Positions 38,102-47,195 of a stretch of DNA of 64,000 nt are shown here, one piece after another. How positions within the stretch are numbered: the first letter of the stretch is position 1; each line of letters begins with the position of its first letter. This stretch comes from Kiloniella majae (lineage in GTDB: Bacteria > Pseudomonadota > Alphaproteobacteria > Kiloniellales > Kiloniellaceae): contig NZ_MTSZ01000001.1 in assembly GCF_002118315.1 (NCBI RefSeq), forward strand, positions 186,001 to 250,000. The letters run 5' to 3'. The notes beneath the pieces were generated by a model. That model did no database searches and had not been told where the DNA came from. It was given only the letters and a program-made list of their open reading frames with translations. The translations under genes and the position numbers were made by a program.

Positions 38102-38393
38102 GACAACAAACCAAACTCCTAACAATAAAAAATAAACCTTTCTCAGTGTTTACTTTGCACCACTGCTGTCATTTAGGGATAGGTTGGTGGAATTTCTTTT
38201 CATGGGCAGTGGACTAAAATTGGCATCACAGAGTCACCCAAAAGTAGGCACTATTTCTCTAACGAGAACAGAGGTAATTTTATTAATTCAAAAATAATTT
38301 AAAAAAAATGGAATAAAAAGAAATCCGGGCTGTAGTCCTAGTAACTTTCGAATTTGTTTGCTTGTCAGACAAAAGAATATACGGGACAAAGCT

Positions 38394-40250
38394 ATGACGA
38401 CGCGCATTGAAAAAAATTCTGCACTCATCGAAGAAACAACCCCTGTTTCACAAGATCTTGATACGAGCTTAAACCATCTGATTCCCCCTGATACAGATAC
38501 CAATAGCATAATATCTTCGCAGGCTTCTGCCAGTTCGAATGACCCTTTAATTGAATTCGCCAGTGCTTTGGGTAATCCCGATTACTTTGCCGAGATCATT
38601 GCAACCCTTTCCGAAGAAGAAAAAGAAGAGCTTGCCAAGATATTGGATCAGGCCCCCATCGAGACGGCAGCGGGGGATGCCGTAGCACTCGTTGGGGGCG
38701 GAGGAAGCCAATACAGCGATGACTTGGGAACCGCAATCGACCTGTTAAACCGACAGGGTGTTATTGATCCGACAGAGTTGGAATTTGGTCTTATTGGTAA
38801 TCAGCCTGATACAACGGATCGGGGGAATACAGGCAATTTAGATACCCCGCTCGCTCCTTTTTTAAACCTGTCACTGAACTTACTGCCCACTTCAATCCGC
38901 GATCAAGGGACCTTTAACAATCGGCCAATTACCTTGAGGGGCGGAGATGGAAACGATGTTCTGGTCGATAGCGGTATTATTGTTGGTGATGGCGCAAATA
39001 ATGTTTATCAAATTAGCTTTGCCCACAATCTGTCCCCGACAGAAACCATTCTATTACAGGGTTTCCCAGCCGGGACGGTCCTTAATCAGGGTACAATGGT
39101 TCCCGGAAGCAACGGCACTGCATGGGAAGTAACTGCGCCTTTTTCATCCATTATCTTTTCAGCCGATAATGCCTGGACGGCTGGTTCCTATAACATTCAA
39201 GCAACCAGCGCCGGACTGGCATCGTCGGTCACGATCACCCACCAAACGTCAACATCATTTGGGGATGACCACATCACAGGACTTTCCACAGACGATACGA
39301 TCTTTGGGGATGGTACTTTCATAACGAACGCTGTTGCTGGTGATGATGTTGTCAACGGTGGCGGCGGAAACGATTACATGAATGGTGATAGCTACTATCT
39401 GACCAACTCTGTGGGGGGGAATGACACGCTTTCCGGGGGAACCGGGAACGACAGTATTCATGGAGATTCTGATGTCATCAACGATTCAGTCGGTGGCGAT
39501 GATATCATTTACGGTAATGATGGGAATGATAATATCTATGGGGATGGCAGACTTCTAAATGATTCAAACGGCGGAAATGACATCATTTACGGCGGGGATG
39601 GGGATGATGGTATCGTTGGGGACGCAGGGAGCATAAACGTCTTTGACACGAACACCTATTCCGGTGGAGATGACATCATTTATGGTGGAAATGGAAACGA
39701 CCGTATTTGGGGAGATTCTATACATCAAAACGGCTATATCCAAGGTTTCGGGTTTAACTTCGCATTGGGAGGCGATGATATTATCGATGGGGGTGATGGC
39801 GATGACATCATTTACGGGGATAGCCAAACCTATCCAATGAGTACTGGTCATAATGTCGGGGGGGATGATATAATCATTGGTGGTCGCGGGAATGATACCA
39901 TGTACGGCGTTGGTGGAAGTGATCGATTTGTGTTTCGTCAGGCAGACATTGCCACCAATGGCCCGGTTGAAACAGATACCATCAAAGATTTCCGGTTTGA
40001 TGATGTGATTGATCTCGGCGATTTACTCAATACGGCGCAGACGGTATCCAATCTCGATCAATATTTGGATTTCAGTCAGGGCACAAACGGTGTTAATATT
40101 AACATTGATACCAATCAGGATGGGGCTACAGATCACGTCATTGTTCTCGAAAACCAAACACTCTCTAGCCTTGGTTGGCCGACTGGAACCTCTGATACTG
40201 ACATCCTGACCAACATGTTAAACCATAATACGCTTGATACTCTGGCTTAG
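38394..40250 (+). CDS. RTX-repeat (hemolysin-type calcium-binding) secreted protein
   Basis: A protein of 618 residues with about 12 GGxGxDxxxG-like nonapeptide repeats across about residues 305-540 (GGGGNDYMNG, GGDGDDGIVG, GGRGNDTMYG). Repeats of this kind form calcium-binding beta-rolls in type I-secreted proteins. The C-terminus (SDTDILTNMLNHN...) fits an uncleaved secretion signal; no Sec signal is visible. The N-terminal 110 residues are polar and contain an NPDYFAEIIATLSEEEKEEL helix. A GTAIDLLNRQGVIDPTEL segment near residue 114 recurs in the next gene's product. No type I secretion genes are in the window. ATG 38394 is chosen over an in-frame ATG at 38358. Confidence 0.9.
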   Translation: MTTRIEKNSALIEETTPVSQDLDTSLNHLIPPDTDTNSIISSQASASSNDPLIEFASALGNPDYFAEIIATLSEEEKEELAKILDQAPIETAAGDAVALVGGGGSQYSDDLGTAIDLLNRQGVIDPTELEFGLIGNQPDTTDRGNTGNLDTPLAPFLNLSLNLLPTSIRDQGTFNNRPITLRGGDGNDVLVDSGIIVGDGANNVYQISFAHNLSPTETILLQGFPAGTVLNQGTMVPGSNGTAWEVTAPFSSIIFSADNAWTAGSYNIQATSAGLASSVTITHQTSTSFGDDHITGLSTDDTIFGDGTFITNAVAGDDVVNGGGGNDYMNGDSYYLTNSVGGNDTLSGGTGNDSIHGDSDVINDSVGGDDIIYGNDGNDNIYGDGRLLNDSNGGNDIIYGGDGDDGIVGDAGSINVFDTNTYSGGDDIIYGGNGNDRIWGDSIHQNGYIQGFGFNFALGGDDIIDGGDGDDIIYGDSQTYPMSTGHNVGGDDIIIGGRGNDTMYGVGGSDRFVFRQADIATNGPVETDTIKDFRFDDVIDLGDLLNTAQTVSNLDQYLDFSQGTNGVNINIDTNQDGATDHVIVLENQTLSSLGWPTGTSDTDILTNMLNHNTLDTLA

Positions 40251-40363
40251 ACAGCTATGGTGCAACGGTTATTTTACCACCAAAAGATGTTATTTCATAC
40301 GCGCGGCATCAATGCTTACGCAAAAGCAATTAGACACAAACAAATTTGATAAGGCCCAAGCAA

Positions 40364-41755
40364 TTGAATTTTGAGCAAAAATTAGAATCCTCTATGCCAA
40401 AGCTTAAACGCTATGCCAAATATTTAACAAAAGACGACGACCTGGCTTCCGATCTGTTTCAGGAAACATATGGCCGTGCCCATGCCAAAAAGCATCTCTA
40501 TAACGATGCTTATGAAATGGAACAGTGGTTATTCCCTATGATGAAGAACCTCTGGATCAACCAGATAAAGCGTCGGCAAAAGGAGTTGCAGTCTCAAACC
40601 GAAATTGAAAATGACAGCATCCAGAACAACATCTGTTTTGCCAAGGAAATAGAGCACCGTTCCCTCTTGAACCGTGTGCAGGATGTTCTTAAGAACCTGC
40701 CGCAAAAGGATCAGGAAGTTCTGGAACAAATCGTTTCCTTTGGCCACAGCTATGAAGAAGCAGCCAAAAGTCTTTCTGTTCCAATTGGCACAGTAATGAG
40801 CCGATTGTCACGTGCTAGAAAACGCCTGAAAGAGAAACTACAGCTCGGTGAAGAGTTTATCTTTATGTTCATCCCTCCTGTGTTTTACGACCCGGCGGAT
40901 GTGGACAAATCTTTGGATACTCTTTTTATGGATCCAAACCCTGCATCAGATCAGGATGACACCTCAAAGAACGCAGGTTCGCCCCCTTCTGTTATGACGT
41001 CCCGTTCCAAACGACTGGCATGGAAAAGCAAATCTGATCTTTTGGCGCTGTATTATAAAAAGCGTCAAAAAAATACACAGCGCGATCCCTATGACTATCA
41101 ACTCCATGCCTCTTTTATCATTTTGGGGGTAGAAGGCTTGTTTGAAACGCTTCCTGCACTCCAGACCGAGGAAGATTTGGCTTTAACCGGAACAGCATCA
41201 ATTGATCCACAAGCAGAAGATAGAACCGTTCAGTTTTCAGAAATTCAAGAGACACGCATAGCACAAAATAAAGACCATTCCCTTTTGGAAGATACCCAGC
41301 ACCTCAACCTATTAGACGAAGAGCTTGATGATCCTTTGGCGTCCCTTATCATCACAGGCGCATCAAAAGAAACTGCGTTGTCCCCAGAAGACACCACCAG
41401 CCTAAGCGGACAATCATACCACCAAAGCATTGGTACAATTCTGGAATTATTGAGTACACAAGGTGTATTGGACCCCACAGAGATTTTAAGCACCGCTGCA
41501 CCAATCGACGGGACAGAAACGTTGTCGTCTGCCGGGATCGACACACCAAATCAAGCCACGACATCGATTATTCCCTTCAGCGATTTACTGGGGTCAGGTT
41601 TTTCACCTGTGTTTACGGATCCCCAAACAACCACAAATACCGCTAGCGACGGCTTTGTTGTTGTCACCACGTCTGGCGGCGGCAGTATACTGGAAACAGT
41701 CTTAGGGAACGATCCTACTTTATTAGGCGGAGACCCGACACTTCCCATCATATAG
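40364..41755 (+). CDS. ECF-type sigma factor with long C-terminal extension
   Basis: The first 165 residues (TTG 40364, AAGG at 9 nt) match an ECF sigma factor. Region 2 contains KDDDLASDLFQETYGRA near 23-39, and region 4 contains YEEAAKSLSVPIGTVMSRLSR near 129-149. A further 290 or so residues follow, with no known domain: a charged linker, FIILGVEGLFETLPALQ, an acidic Ser/Thr-rich stretch and a hydrophobic Gly-rich end. Near residues 352-374 a 23-residue segment (SIGTILELLSTQGVLDPTEI and flanks) shares 12 identities with the upstream RTX protein. No anti-sigma gene is adjacent, so the extension may serve that role. TTG 40346 and ATG 40394 are alternative starts. Confidence 0.8.
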   Translation: MNFEQKLESSMPKLKRYAKYLTKDDDLASDLFQETYGRAHAKKHLYNDAYEMEQWLFPMMKNLWINQIKRRQKELQSQTEIENDSIQNNICFAKEIEHRSLLNRVQDVLKNLPQKDQEVLEQIVSFGHSYEEAAKSLSVPIGTVMSRLSRARKRLKEKLQLGEEFIFMFIPPVFYDPADVDKSLDTLFMDPNPASDQDDTSKNAGSPPSVMTSRSKRLAWKSKSDLLALYYKKRQKNTQRDPYDYQLHASFIILGVEGLFETLPALQTEEDLALTGTASIDPQAEDRTVQFSEIQETRIAQNKDHSLLEDTQHLNLLDEELDDPLASLIITGASKETALSPEDTTSLSGQSYHQSIGTILELLSTQGVLDPTEILSTAAPIDGTETLSSAGIDTPNQATTSIIPFSDLLGSGFSPVFTDPQTTTNTASDGFVVVTTSGGGSILETVLGNDPTLLGGDPTLPII

Positions 41756-41899
41756 CCCCTTTTCATAAATAACCTCACAAGTACCGTTTAAGAAAACTCC
41801 TTCAACACAAAATCCCCGATCTTTGTGAACAGGACAGCTCTGTTCAAAATTCAGAGATCAAATCAATAAACTCTCACTTATTTAGCTATGGATAACAAA

Positions 41900-42358
41900 A
41901 TGAAAACAGTAACTTGCATCGCCCTCGGCGCACTTATCACCCTAAGTCAGCCCGCTATGGCAGAGCCATCCATCAATAATATGCAAGGGTGCCAGGCCCT
42001 CATTGATTTTCTCGATGCCAAGCTTGATCAGACATCCTATGATTCATCTGATGTTACCAAGGTTCAAGGTGGTCTGGCAGCCTATAACAGCTATATACAA
42101 AACGAAATCATTACACCGGGACTGCTAAAATTCAGTAATGGTGACAAATCAAAAGCCAGTAAACTTCAAGAACAGGTGGATGCTTATAAAACCCAAGTCG
42201 TGGCTGGATATAACAAGAGATACCCACAAAACCGTCTCTTCATGGATCATGTTGTCGCCCTCAATAACTGTACACAACAGGCCATTCCACAAGGTGCAGA
42301 TCTACAGGCCCTAAAAACATCTATGGAAACAATGGTTGCGATTTTAAAAGCAAGCTAA
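41900..42358 (+). CDS. hypothetical periplasmic protein
   Basis: A protein of 152 residues with a clear signal peptide (VTCIALGALITLSQPAMA). The alpha-helical mature region begins EPSINNMQGCQALIDFLDAK and has two cysteines (GCQAL near residue 31 and NNCTQQ near 126) that could pair. The family is not recognised. The start could also be ATG 41888, four codons earlier. It stands behind the sigma factor gene but is separated from it by 144 nt and followed by its own terminator. Confidence 0.7.
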   Translation: MKTVTCIALGALITLSQPAMAEPSINNMQGCQALIDFLDAKLDQTSYDSSDVTKVQGGLAAYNSYIQNEIITPGLLKFSNGDKSKASKLQEQVDAYKTQVVAGYNKRYPQNRLFMDHVVALNNCTQQAIPQGADLQALKTSMETMVAILKAS

Positions 42359-42386
42359 ACAATACATTTTTCTACTTTTATTACGT

Positions 42387-42417
42387 AAAAGCAGTCGTTT
42401 CCAGCGGCTGCTTTTTT
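42387..42417 (+). terminator. rho-independent terminator
   Basis: AAAAGCAGTCG pairs with CGGCTGCTTTT around a 7-nt loop (one G-U), followed by a T-run. It lies 28 nt after the periplasmic protein gene. Confidence 0.8.
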
Positions 42418-42600
42418 GTTTTTTTTGTTCTAAAAATAGAGTTTTATAAATCAGAATTCAGACATCATATTTTCTGTTGCTTGTCAGTAATCTGTCAGCT
42501 TGGTTAGTGTACGACCACATCCTATAAAACCCGATAGAGTTATTCAGTAAAATAAATAAACACCTAGTATTACTTAAAAGTCATTATACAGGAAAGATTT

Positions 42601-43695
42601 ATGACGACGACTGCACGACTTGAAGGTCTGGATTTTGCCCGTTTCATAGCATTTATTGGTATGGTTCTGGTCAATTTCACAATTGCCATGGGCGCAGAAG
42701 GGCAAGGATCTTTCCTGGCAACAAGCTTTGTTAGCGCTTTGGAAGGGCGGGCAGCAGCAACCTTCGTCGTACTTGCCGGCATAGGCCTTGGATTAGCGGC
42801 AAGCAAAAGCAACCCAAATCATGAGTTTAACGACAATCTTGTCTGGCTCACCACAAAACGGGCAGTATTCCTCCTCGTCATTGGCCTTTTAAACAGTCTG
42901 ATTTTTGATGCTGATATTTTGCATTACTACGCACTCTATTTCTTTTTTGGTGTCTTCTTTATCCGCATGAGTTCCGGCGGGCTTATAGTCGCTATAATCG
43001 CCCTACTCATCGGCTTTGTTATTATGCTCTTCACCCTTGATTACGATGTGGGTTGGGACTGGAAGACATATACCTATAAAAATTTTTGGACTCTGGAGGG
43101 TTTTGTTTGCAATCTCTTTTTCAACGGTTGGCACCCCGTTGTTCCCTGGCTGGCATTCTTTCTTTTTGGTATTTTTCTCAGCAGGCTGTCCATGGATCAA
43201 GCGCACACACAATTTCAACTTTTCATTTTCGGCTTGATTGCCCTGCTCACTGTTGAAGGCTTATCGCTTTTCACCCTTGCCTTGCTTACTGGTGCAGAGC
43301 AAGATTTGCTAGATATTGCCACCACTGAGCCTATTCCGCCAATGCCCTTTTACATGATTGCGGGCATGGCGAGTGCCTGTATGGTCCTAGCCTTTAGCCT
43401 TTGGATTAGTTCTGTCTTTTCCAAGTCATCTGGCCTATCAAAAATGCTTGGTTTTAAGCTCTGCAAACAAATAGGCCGCCAGACGCTTACCCTCTATGTT
43501 GCCCATATACTTCTGGGTATGGGGACCTTGGAAGCACTAGGACTTCTTGATGGACAAAATGCATCTGGAACCACAGATGATGCAATTCTTGCCTCTGGAA
43601 TTTTTCTGCTCGCTACAGCTTTCTATGTATGGGCATATTCCAAGTTCTTCGCACGTGGCCCTGTCGAAAACCTGATGCGTATCATCACCGGATAA
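42601..43695 (+). CDS. DUF418/DUF1624-like multipass membrane protein
   Basis: A 364-residue integral membrane protein with about ten hydrophobic helices. Its N-terminal signature LEGLDFARFIAFIGMVLVNF resembles heparan-alpha-glucosaminide acetyltransferase-like and DUF418 proteins (YeiB type). The C-terminal CKQIGRQTLTLYVAHILLG block is typical of membrane acyltransferase-like families. A cell-envelope acyl transfer role is possible but not shown. It is a single gene with the usual AGGAAAG site before ATG 42601. Confidence 0.75.
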   Translation: MTTTARLEGLDFARFIAFIGMVLVNFTIAMGAEGQGSFLATSFVSALEGRAAATFVVLAGIGLGLAASKSNPNHEFNDNLVWLTTKRAVFLLVIGLLNSLIFDADILHYYALYFFFGVFFIRMSSGGLIVAIIALLIGFVIMLFTLDYDVGWDWKTYTYKNFWTLEGFVCNLFFNGWHPVVPWLAFFLFGIFLSRLSMDQAHTQFQLFIFGLIALLTVEGLSLFTLALLTGAEQDLLDIATTEPIPPMPFYMIAGMASACMVLAFSLWISSVFSKSSGLSKMLGFKLCKQIGRQTLTLYVAHILLGMGTLEALGLLDGQNASGTTDDAILASGIFLLATAFYVWAYSKFFARGPVENLMRIITG

Positions 43696-43742
43696 GGCAC
43701 TTGGCAAGGTGAAAATTTCGGGACGATAGATCATTTAGAAGC

Positions 43743-43907
43743 CTATAATGCATAAAAGGCTATCGTACCGGTAACAACACCCCAGACACACATGTTGATA
43801 AAAGACCGCAAAATACCGCCATCTTCTTCAACCGTTACGCCCAGCTTCTGAACCACAATATCACCAGGGAAAAGAAAAGCAGTTTCAAGCCAACGCAGAA
43901 AAGTCAT
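43743..43907 (-). CDS. small membrane protein (54 residues)
   Basis: A small protein starting at ATG 43907 with an excellent GGAGG site 6 nt upstream. It has an amphipathic N-terminal part (TFLRWLETAFLFPGDIVVQ), a polar VEEDGGIL middle and a C-terminal transmembrane helix (INMCVWGVVTGTIAFYAL). The strong ribosome site and clear architecture support a real gene. The function is unknown. It lies convergent with the DUF418-like gene and 114 nt downstream of the glutaminase start strand. Confidence 0.6.
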   Translation of the reverse strand: MTFLRWLETAFLFPGDIVVQKLGVTVEEDGGILRSFINMCVWGVVTGTIAFYAL

Positions 43908-44020
43908 GTCGCTTCCTCCACAAACATTCATTTAATATATATGTTTATGGATAACTTTAACAAAGTCAACTTAAAAGCCCCAAACTCTGGTGGGACCATT
44001 GGACGCAGCAGAGGTTTAAT

Positions 44021-44950
44021 TTAAAAAATGGACAGTCCGGTTTTGGTCGTAAAAATCTCTAGGGCTTTTCCACCAACAAATGAATTTCCGTAATGATCAA
44101 GTTCAGGAGACCAGACCGCAACGGAAAATTCCTTTGGCAAAACCGCAATAATGCCGCCGCCGACACCACTTTTTGCCGGCAACCCAACGGTATAGGCGAA
44201 AGATCCTACTGCATCATAAAGCCCACAGGTCAACAGCAAAGCATTGATCCGCTTTGCATCCCGGCTTGTCATAACCTGTTCATTCGCAACCGGAGAGTAC
44301 CCTCCACAAACAAGCGGCATAGCCGCACGCGCAAGATCCAGACAAGAGGTTGTCAGGGCACACTGCCGGAAATACACATCCAGCAGGTCTGGAATGGGTG
44401 TATGGATATTCCCAAAGCTGCACATCAGGTTCGCCAGGGCGGCATTCCGATAGCCCCATTCCTTTTCAGATGTAGCAACTTCTTCGTCCGGGCGGTTTTC
44501 CTCATTGCCCGAAAGCATGCGGTAATAATCAACAATTCGACGCGACGCATCTGCTGATCGTCCCGCAAGAATATCTGTTATTACAATGGCACCGGCATTG
44601 ATAAAGGGATTACGGGGTATTCCCTGTTCATATTCCAACTGCACCAGAGAATTAAAAGCAGTTCCTGATGGTTCTCGCCCAACGCGTGCCCATATATCTT
44701 CGTCCCCTAACCCTAGAACCTGCATCAGGGTAAAAAGTTTTGAAATAGACTGGATAGAAAAATCTTCTTCTGCGTCACCAACCGTAAATTCTTGTCCCTC
44801 AGCGGTTCGTATAGCCATGCCGAATTTATGGCCCGGCACATTCGCTAAAGCTGGAATATAATCAGCTTGTTTTCCCTTTCCAAAGAAAGGTTGAACTTCT
44901 TCTTTGATCTCTTCAAGAATTCCGGGAAGATCGATTGTATCAACAGTCAT
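44021..44950 (-). CDS. glsA: glutaminase
   Basis: Glutaminase hydrolyses glutamine to glutamate and ammonia; this is the beta-lactamase-like fold type. The 309-residue protein from ATG 44950 has the catalytic serine-lysine motif SIQSISKLF near residue 64, NPFINAGAIV near 109 (the conserved Asn), VDYYRMLSGNE near 137 and SGVGGGIIAVLP near 258. The open frame extends upstream to 45004, but ATG 44950 overlaps the stop of the preceding small gene (ATGA), which favours it. It is the only gene of its pathway here. Confidence 0.93.
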   Translation of the reverse strand: MTVDTIDLPGILEEIKEEVQPFFGKGKQADYIPALANVPGHKFGMAIRTAEGQEFTVGDAEEDFSIQSISKLFTLMQVLGLGDEDIWARVGREPSGTAFNSLVQLEYEQGIPRNPFINAGAIVITDILAGRSADASRRIVDYYRMLSGNEENRPDEEVATSEKEWGYRNAALANLMCSFGNIHTPIPDLLDVYFRQCALTTSCLDLARAAMPLVCGGYSPVANEQVMTSRDAKRINALLLTCGLYDAVGSFAYTVGLPAKSGVGGGIIAVLPKEFSVAVWSPELDHYGNSFVGGKALEIFTTKTGLSIF

Positions 44951-45099
44951 ATAATAGCCTGATCCAGAAACAAGTGTGATATCGCACCACCACAAACAGC
45001 GCACGAAAAACCGTAAACGACCAAACCAATAAAGAAGATAGATTTCATTGCAACCGATTTATTCAGATTTTCACGGAACAAATAATACTCGGGATGCAT
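44947..45099 (-). CDS. small membrane protein coupled to glsA (50 residues)
   Basis: A small open frame ending in TGA at 44947, where ATGA overlaps the glsA start. From ATG 45099 it encodes 50 residues with one hydrophobic helix (SIFFIGLVVYGFSCAVCGG) that carries two cysteines (CAVC). A shorter start (ATG 45048) is possible. The overlap makes translational coupling to glsA likely. The function is unknown. Confidence 0.45.
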   Translation of the reverse strand: MHPEYYLFRENLNKSVAMKSIFFIGLVVYGFSCAVCGGAISHLFLDQAII

Positions 45100-45207
45100 A
45101 TATCGAGATTCTATGAGCCTGATATTTCGATACAATCACATAATTTTTAATAAATAATAACAGTCTGAACCTCAGCGAGATCCAGCTACTTTTATGTTTC
45201 AGAAATA

Positions 45208-45242
45208 AAAAATCGGCTGACCAGTGCGATCAGCCGATTTTT
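45208..45242. terminator. bidirectional terminator
   Basis: AAAAATCGGCTGA pairs perfectly with TCAGCCGATTTTT around a 9-nt loop. It lies 30 nt beyond the end of the TRAP operon (minus strand) and upstream of the small gene before glsA. Confidence 0.9.
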
Positions 45243-45271
45243 ATCACCACGCTTAAAAGGCGTTTTCCCCG

Positions 45272-46585
45272 TTATCCCCCACCCATCAGATAATTGGGTA
45301 GCCATGTTGCAATCTCGGGGAAGACACAAAGAATGGCAATGGCCAAAACCATACAGAGCATAAAGGGAAGCGCCCCTTTCAAGATGGTGGGGAGCGATAC
45401 ATCAGGTACAATACCGTTAATCACATAAAGATTTAGCCCCACAGGCGGTGTAATAAGACCTATTTCCATATTGATGGTGAAAACAACCGCAAACCAATAG
45501 GGATCAAACCCGGCTTGAATAATGATCGGCAGAAGAATTGGTGCGGTCATCAGTATCACAGCAACGGGTGGCAGGAAAAAACCCGCGACCAGCAGAAACA
45601 GATTGATAATGATAAGTAACTGCCATTTTCCAATATCAAGATTGGCAATGTACTCTGCCACAGACTGGGTCACAAAAAGTGATGAGAGGGTATAGCTAAA
45701 AAGTGCTGAGGCCCCGATAATCATCAAGATCATCACAGATTCTTTCATAGAATCAGACAGAATTGCCCAGATCTTTCGCGGCTGCCACATGCCATAGATC
45801 ACAACAACCAATAGCAAACAGAAAAGAGCCCCTACGCCCGCGGCTTCTGACGGAGTTGCAACACCACCGTAGAGCACATAAAGCACCCCGATAATGATCA
45901 GCAGAAAAGGAAAAACGCGAGGTAAAACTTCAAACTTTTCGCGCCAACTATATCCACCAATTTGCGCTTTAAAACTATAGCCATTTCGCCAGGCTGTGTA
46001 GAGCGACCAGCACATAAACAAAACGGTCAGAAGTAACCCAGGTAGCAATCCAGCCAGAAACAGGCGGCCAATAGACGTTTCAGTCGCAATGCCATAAACA
46101 ATCATCGTAATAGATGGCGGGATAAGAATTCCAAGGGTTCCACCAGCAGCAATTGAGCCTGTCGCCAATCCATCCGGATAGCCACGTTTGCGCATCTCAG
46201 GGATGCCCATCTTCCCGATTGCAGCACAGGTCGCGGGCGAAGAACCACTCAAAGCTGCAAAGATCGAACAAGCACCAATATTTGAGATAATCAAACCACC
46301 CGGTACGCGATTGAGCCAGCGATCAAGCGCCGCATATAAATCTTTCCCCGCAGGCGAAGAAGCAACCGCCGCCCCCATAACAATAAACATTGGAATTGAG
46401 ACAAGCGCAAACTCTGCCAGACCAGAAAAGAAAGTTTCCGCGACAACATCCAGAGCATCAAAGCCCTCGAAAGCGAAGAGGAAGACAACAGCAATCAGCC
46501 CAAGGCCAAAGGCAACAGGAATTCCGGAAGAGAGAACGACAATAGTTACGATGGCGACCAACAGGCCAATATAAAGCGGATCCAT
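45272..46585 (-). CDS. dctM: TRAP transporter large permease
   Basis: A 437-residue DctM-type membrane permease of a TRAP transporter, with about 12-13 hydrophobic helices. Family marks are IPMFIVMGAAVASSPAGKDLY near residue 60, the GGTLGILIPPSITMIVYG segment near 150 and the ITPPVGLNLYVINGIV block near 380. It is the last gene of the dctPQM operon, two nt after dctQ. Beside matB the likely substrate is malonate; this is inference. Confidence 0.94.
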   Translation of the reverse strand: MDPLYIGLLVAIVTIVVLSSGIPVAFGLGLIAVVFLFAFEGFDALDVVAETFFSGLAEFALVSIPMFIVMGAAVASSPAGKDLYAALDRWLNRVPGGLIISNIGACSIFAALSGSSPATCAAIGKMGIPEMRKRGYPDGLATGSIAAGGTLGILIPPSITMIVYGIATETSIGRLFLAGLLPGLLLTVLFMCWSLYTAWRNGYSFKAQIGGYSWREKFEVLPRVFPFLLIIIGVLYVLYGGVATPSEAAGVGALFCLLLVVVIYGMWQPRKIWAILSDSMKESVMILMIIGASALFSYTLSSLFVTQSVAEYIANLDIGKWQLLIIINLFLLVAGFFLPPVAVILMTAPILLPIIIQAGFDPYWFAVVFTINMEIGLITPPVGLNLYVINGIVPDVSLPTILKGALPFMLCMVLAIAILCVFPEIATWLPNYLMGGG

Positions 46586-46587
46586 TA

Positions 46588-47184
46588 TTATTCCCCCTCG
46601 AATGAACTGTGGCTATCCATCGCAAAGGGCATGTCTCGCCCGCTCATTAAGGCCATGATATCTGCTACATACTGAAGGGATAACAAGCCAATACCAAGAG
46701 GAAGTGACAAATAGGGTATCCACAAAGGTAGCTCCCAAATAGTATCAGTTACCCACCCACCTTCCAATGCCTCGGCAAAAAGTTCATAACCCTTCCAAGC
46801 TAATAAGATCGTAAAGATCAAACCACAAATACTCGCGACAAAAGCCAGAATTTTTCGCGCTGGCAGGCTTAAGTAATGTGGTAGCAAATCGACATTAACA
46901 TGACCCTTGATTAACAGGACATAGGGGCTTCCGATCAATGTCGCAGCGACCAATGCATAGGTAACATAGTCCGTTTGCCACACCGTTGATTCCTGGAGGA
47001 AATAGCGCAGGACAACCATTTGACAGACGACAACAATGGCTGAGGCAATAAGAATGGAAGCAAAGACACCACATACACGGGAAAGTTGGCGTACGAGATC
47101 AATAAAAAAATTCATACTGAACTGACCAAACGAAAAGAGTAAATCAACGCGAGGAAAGTGCCCCACAAGAGTTCTGTGAGGCAC
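46588..47184 (-). CDS. dctQ: TRAP transporter small permease
   Basis: A 198-residue (GTG 47184) DctQ-type membrane protein with four helices: GVFASILIASAIVVVCQMVVL, DYVTYALVAATLIGSPYVLL, ILAFVASICGLIFTILLAW and a final LSLPLGIGLLSLQYVADIM. The GTG is supported by AGGA about 9 nt upstream, overlapping the dctP stop. An ATG at 47115 would give the more usual N-terminus (MNFFIDLVRQLSR) but lacks a ribosome site. It bridges the binding protein and the large permease. Confidence 0.88.
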   Translation of the reverse strand: MPHRTLVGHFPRVDLLFSFGQFSMNFFIDLVRQLSRVCGVFASILIASAIVVVCQMVVLRYFLQESTVWQTDYVTYALVAATLIGSPYVLLIKGHVNVDLLPHYLSLPARKILAFVASICGLIFTILLAWKGYELFAEALEGGWVTDTIWELPLWIPYLSLPLGIGLLSLQYVADIMALMSGRDMPFAMDSHSSFEGE

Positions 47185-47195
47185 ATATATTCTTC

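Noticed and set aside
39300-39930. Regular Gly/Asp repeats, considered as a DNA repeat array or CRISPR
   Set aside because: The repeats follow the protein period of RTX nonapeptides, spacing varies at the DNA level and no constant repeat unit with spacers exists.
41826-41846. TGAACAG..CTGTTCA inverted repeat before the periplasmic protein gene
   Set aside because: Half-sites resemble the palindrome at 28333 but the spacing differs and the support is too weak to call a shared regulator site.
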